Below are positions 62,316-64,000 of a stretch of 64,000 bases of DNA, piece by piece. Origin of the DNA: Deferribacter autotrophicus (lineage in GTDB: Bacteria > Chrysiogenota > Deferribacteres > Deferribacterales > Deferribacteraceae); NCBI RefSeq assembly GCF_008362905.1, contig NZ_VFJB01000009.1, forward strand, positions 1-64,000, given 5' to 3'. The translations under genes and the position numbers were made by a program. Below the pieces are notes generated by a model that had not been told where the DNA came from, ran no database searches, and saw nothing but the letters and a program-made list of their open reading frames with translations. Position 1 is the first letter of the stretch, and the number at the start of each line of letters is the position of its first letter.

Positions 62316-63067
62316 AAATTTCTGAATATTTGGTAGACAAATACAAAATCTCCAAAAGACTTGCAAAAAAATATATTAAAGAAGGACTTGTCTTTGTTGA
62401 TCAAAAAATTATCAAGAAAGACTTCGAAATTTCAAACAACTCAAAAATTGTACTCAATGTAAACCAAAAAACATTTGACTATAATATCAATGATTTTTTA
62501 ATAAAAAAATACGATGATATTCTTTTTTTGTATAAACCACCTTTCATGCACACAGAACGTTTGAGAATTGAAGATGACCTAACAATTTCTGATATAGTAA
62601 ACAAAGAATTTCCAGAGTACACCCTTATTTCAAGACTTGACTTTGAAACAGATGGAGTAATTGGAGCAATAAAAAAAGATTATATTATTGAAATAATGCA
62701 AAAAAAATATTATGCAGTTGTGGAAGGAAATTTCCAAAAAGAAGTAAAATTGAGCAAAAAAATCGATTATAAAAAACGTAAAAAAGTAAAAGTGTTAGAA
62801 GAAGATGATAAAAATGAAACGATTATAAGACCATTAAATTTTAATAACGGTTTTAGTCTCGTAGAAATAACTCTTGAAAAAGCCAAAAGACATCAGATTA
62901 GAGCATATCTCTCTTATCTTGGCCACCCTATTTTGGGAGATAAACTTTATGGTGGAATCCCTTATAACAGAATGATGCTTTCCTGCATCTACACAAAAAT
63001 CAATGAATTTGAAGCCTATTCACTAAATAAAAATAACTTTCTCAAAATCTTCAATCAACTAATTTAA
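62312..63067 (+). CDS. RluA-family pseudouridine synthase
   Basis: A 251-residue protein with an N-terminal S4 RNA-binding domain (about 1-55; SKRLAKKYIKEGLVFVDQK) and a catalytic domain. The catalytic Asp lies in SRLDFETDGV (about 109-118), a variant of HRLDxxTSG in which the initial His is Ser and TSG is TDG. KAKRHQIRAYLSYLGHPILGDKLYG (about 189-213) is the family's other motif. The exact target base in rRNA or tRNA is not predictable. It overlaps the convergent tonB gene by 17 bp. Confidence 0.87.
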   Translation: MKISEYLVDKYKISKRLAKKYIKEGLVFVDQKIIKKDFEISNNSKIVLNVNQKTFDYNINDFLIKKYDDILFLYKPPFMHTERLRIEDDLTISDIVNKEFPEYTLISRLDFETDGVIGAIKKDYIIEIMQKKYYAVVEGNFQKEVKLSKKIDYKKRKKVKVLEEDDKNETIIRPLNFNNGFSLVEITLEKAKRHQIRAYLSYLGHPILGDKLYGGIPYNRMMLSCIYTKINEFEAYSLNKNNFLKIFNQLI

Positions 63068-63857
63068 ACAAAACAGGAACTTTAATTTCAATTTTATCAT
63101 ATTCATGTGACGGATATCTTACTGCCTTAAGTGTTTTTATTGCAGCTTTCTTCAAAATTTCTTTTCCATCTTTCTTGAGAACTTCATATGATACCAAGTT
63201 TCCATCCCTATCAATTGATAACTGAAATAAGAAATATCCTTCATACCCCCTTTTCCTGGCAATATAAGGATATTCGATTTTATCCGAAATCAAACGAATA
63301 ACCCTTTCTCTATAAATTGAAATAATTTTTGGGTCTATAGTTTTGACATACTCAAACTGGGCAATCCTTTTAATTTGTTTTATTCCCTTTACTTTTCTTT
63401 CAACACCGTTTTTTACGTTAATATCGTTCTCATCTGAATCTTTTTTTACAATTTTTTGTTTTAAATCTATTACTTTTGTAACCTTTTTTTCTAAAATAGT
63501 ATTTTTATTAACTATTAAACCGTTATCACTTTTCTTTTTTATATTTTCAGTAAAATGTTCATGCTGTTTTGTAGATATTTTAGTTCTATTCCTAATATTT
63601 TTTTCTTTTTTTATCTTCAAATTGCGGTTTAGGTTATTATTAAACTCATTACTTTTTTTTGTGCTATTTTTATCGATTCTTTTTTTGAATTGTATAACAC
63701 ATTGTGTTTTTTTTATTGTTACGAACGACAGAGAAATATAATTGTTATTTAATCGTTTGAAATCATTTTCATACTTAAAAAAACTAAATAAAACTAAATG
63801 CACAAAAATAGATACGAGTAAAAAAGGGAGCAATGCTCCCCTAAACCTAAAACTCAT
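63051..63857 (-). CDS. tonB: TonB family energy transducer
   Basis: A 268-residue protein with a single N-terminal membrane helix (LLPFLLVSIFVHLVLFSFF). A long Lys/Asn/Glu-rich linker (about 30-165) replaces the Pro-rich one seen in enterobacteria, and a C-terminal TonB domain follows (about 185-268; YPYIARKRGYEGYFLFQLSI then AIKTLKAVRYPSHEYDKIEIKVPVLF). It transmits proton-motive force to outer-membrane receptors. Its ATG overlaps the end of the receptor gene upstream by 11 bp. ExbB/ExbD genes are not in the window. Confidence 0.9.
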   Translation of the reverse strand: MSFRFRGALLPFLLVSIFVHLVLFSFFKYENDFKRLNNNYISLSFVTIKKTQCVIQFKKRIDKNSTKKSNEFNNNLNRNLKIKKEKNIRNRTKISTKQHEHFTENIKKKSDNGLIVNKNTILEKKVTKVIDLKQKIVKKDSDENDINVKNGVERKVKGIKQIKRIAQFEYVKTIDPKIISIYRERVIRLISDKIEYPYIARKRGYEGYFLFQLSIDRDGNLVSYEVLKKDGKEILKKAAIKTLKAVRYPSHEYDKIEIKVPVLFKLVD

Positions 63858-64000
63858 AAATATATTTTAAAGTAACTTTATAATTTCTTTCTGGCATTGG
63901 GTAACCTTTAACATATTCATAATTTTCATTAAATAGATTATCAACTACTGCAGTACCCAACAGTTTCCCATAAAATTTATTCTCATAAATTTTCTGCTCA
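63847..64000 (-). CDS. TonB-dependent receptor, C-terminal end (partial)
   Basis: Fifty complete codons enter from the right edge and end at TAG 63847-63849. The product segment GTAVVDNLFNENYEYVKGYP then MPERNYKVTLKYIYEF has the NLFN(E)xYE...GYPMPGR pattern and terminal Phe of TonB-dependent receptors. It is immediately upstream of tonB and overlaps it, so receptor and transducer are co-expressed. Ligand unknown. Confidence 0.88.
   Translation of the reverse strand, partial: EQKIYENKFYGKLLGTAVVDNLFNENYEYVKGYPMPERNYKVTLKYIYEF

Overview
The window is AT-rich bacterial chromosome. A complete RnfCDGEAB complex, TRAP transporters, a periplasmic c-type cytochrome beside a DUF3373 outer-membrane protein, a TonB system and the gene order thrS-infC-rpmI-rplT-pheS-pheT-zapA-6S RNA-rarA point to a Gram-negative, probably anaerobic, respiring bacterium. 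Protein style suggests the Deferribacterota (Deferribacter-like). That assignment is inference from the sequence, not a database match.

Layout. 1-640: the 5' part of an IS21-family istA running off the left edge. 641-1391: an array of palindromic REP/MITE-like repeats containing GTCATTGCGAG. 1477-5664: DUF3373 outer-membrane protein, a small cytochrome with a CX3CH haem motif, a TorD-like chaperone and an MFS carrier. 5700-7540: repeats and a complete IS110-family insertion sequence. Its left end encodes a clearly readable bridge RNA whose guides match both the element's own ends and the REP copy into which it has inserted. 7784-19852 (minus strand): two DctPQM TRAP transporters, a DUF2848 protein, a DUF1445 hydro-lyase, a HyuA/HyuB hydantoinase/5-oxoprolinase pair and a winged-helix regulator, apparently one uptake and ring-opening locus. 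19990-21638: CBS-ACT protein and AcuC-like deacetylase. 21664-22022: a truncated REP-associated transposase (RAYT) with its REPs. 22035-29930: rpiB-glyA-dCMP deaminase-rnfCDGE, then an 885-bp non-coding repeat-filled gap, then rnfA-rnfB. 30109-42587: a housekeeping block (nadA, ymdB, rny, fau, rarA, 6S RNA, zapA, zapB-like, pheT, pheS, rplT, rpmI, infC, thrS). 43045-49744: a complete histidine utilisation operon (hutC-H-U-G-I) under an operator-overlapped promoter, ending in a DsrE-like gene. 50081-58191 (plus strand): recC-recB-recD. 58282-63849: atypical SDR, DUF4139 protein, RadC, LrgA/LrgB pair, RluA-type pseudouridine synthase, TonB and the end of a TonB-dependent receptor.

How the parts fit. 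The hut genes convert histidine to glutamate. The hyu/TRAP locus probably imports and opens a cyclic amide. Rnf couples ferredoxin and NAD to an ion gradient. The mobile and repeat fraction is unusually connected: the IS110 bridge RNA is programmed for the REP motif that occurs in many copies around it.

Five genes (the MFS carrier, zapB-like, recC, radC, lrgA) have a promoter -10 box only 5-7 nt before the ATG and no Shine-Dalgarno, suggesting leaderless mRNAs. Other notable points are an AUA start for infC, an Asp in the RecB Walker A motif, and a family of co-varying hairpins inside the rnf operon. Start codons were adjusted by hand using Shine-Dalgarno position; this is stated where done.
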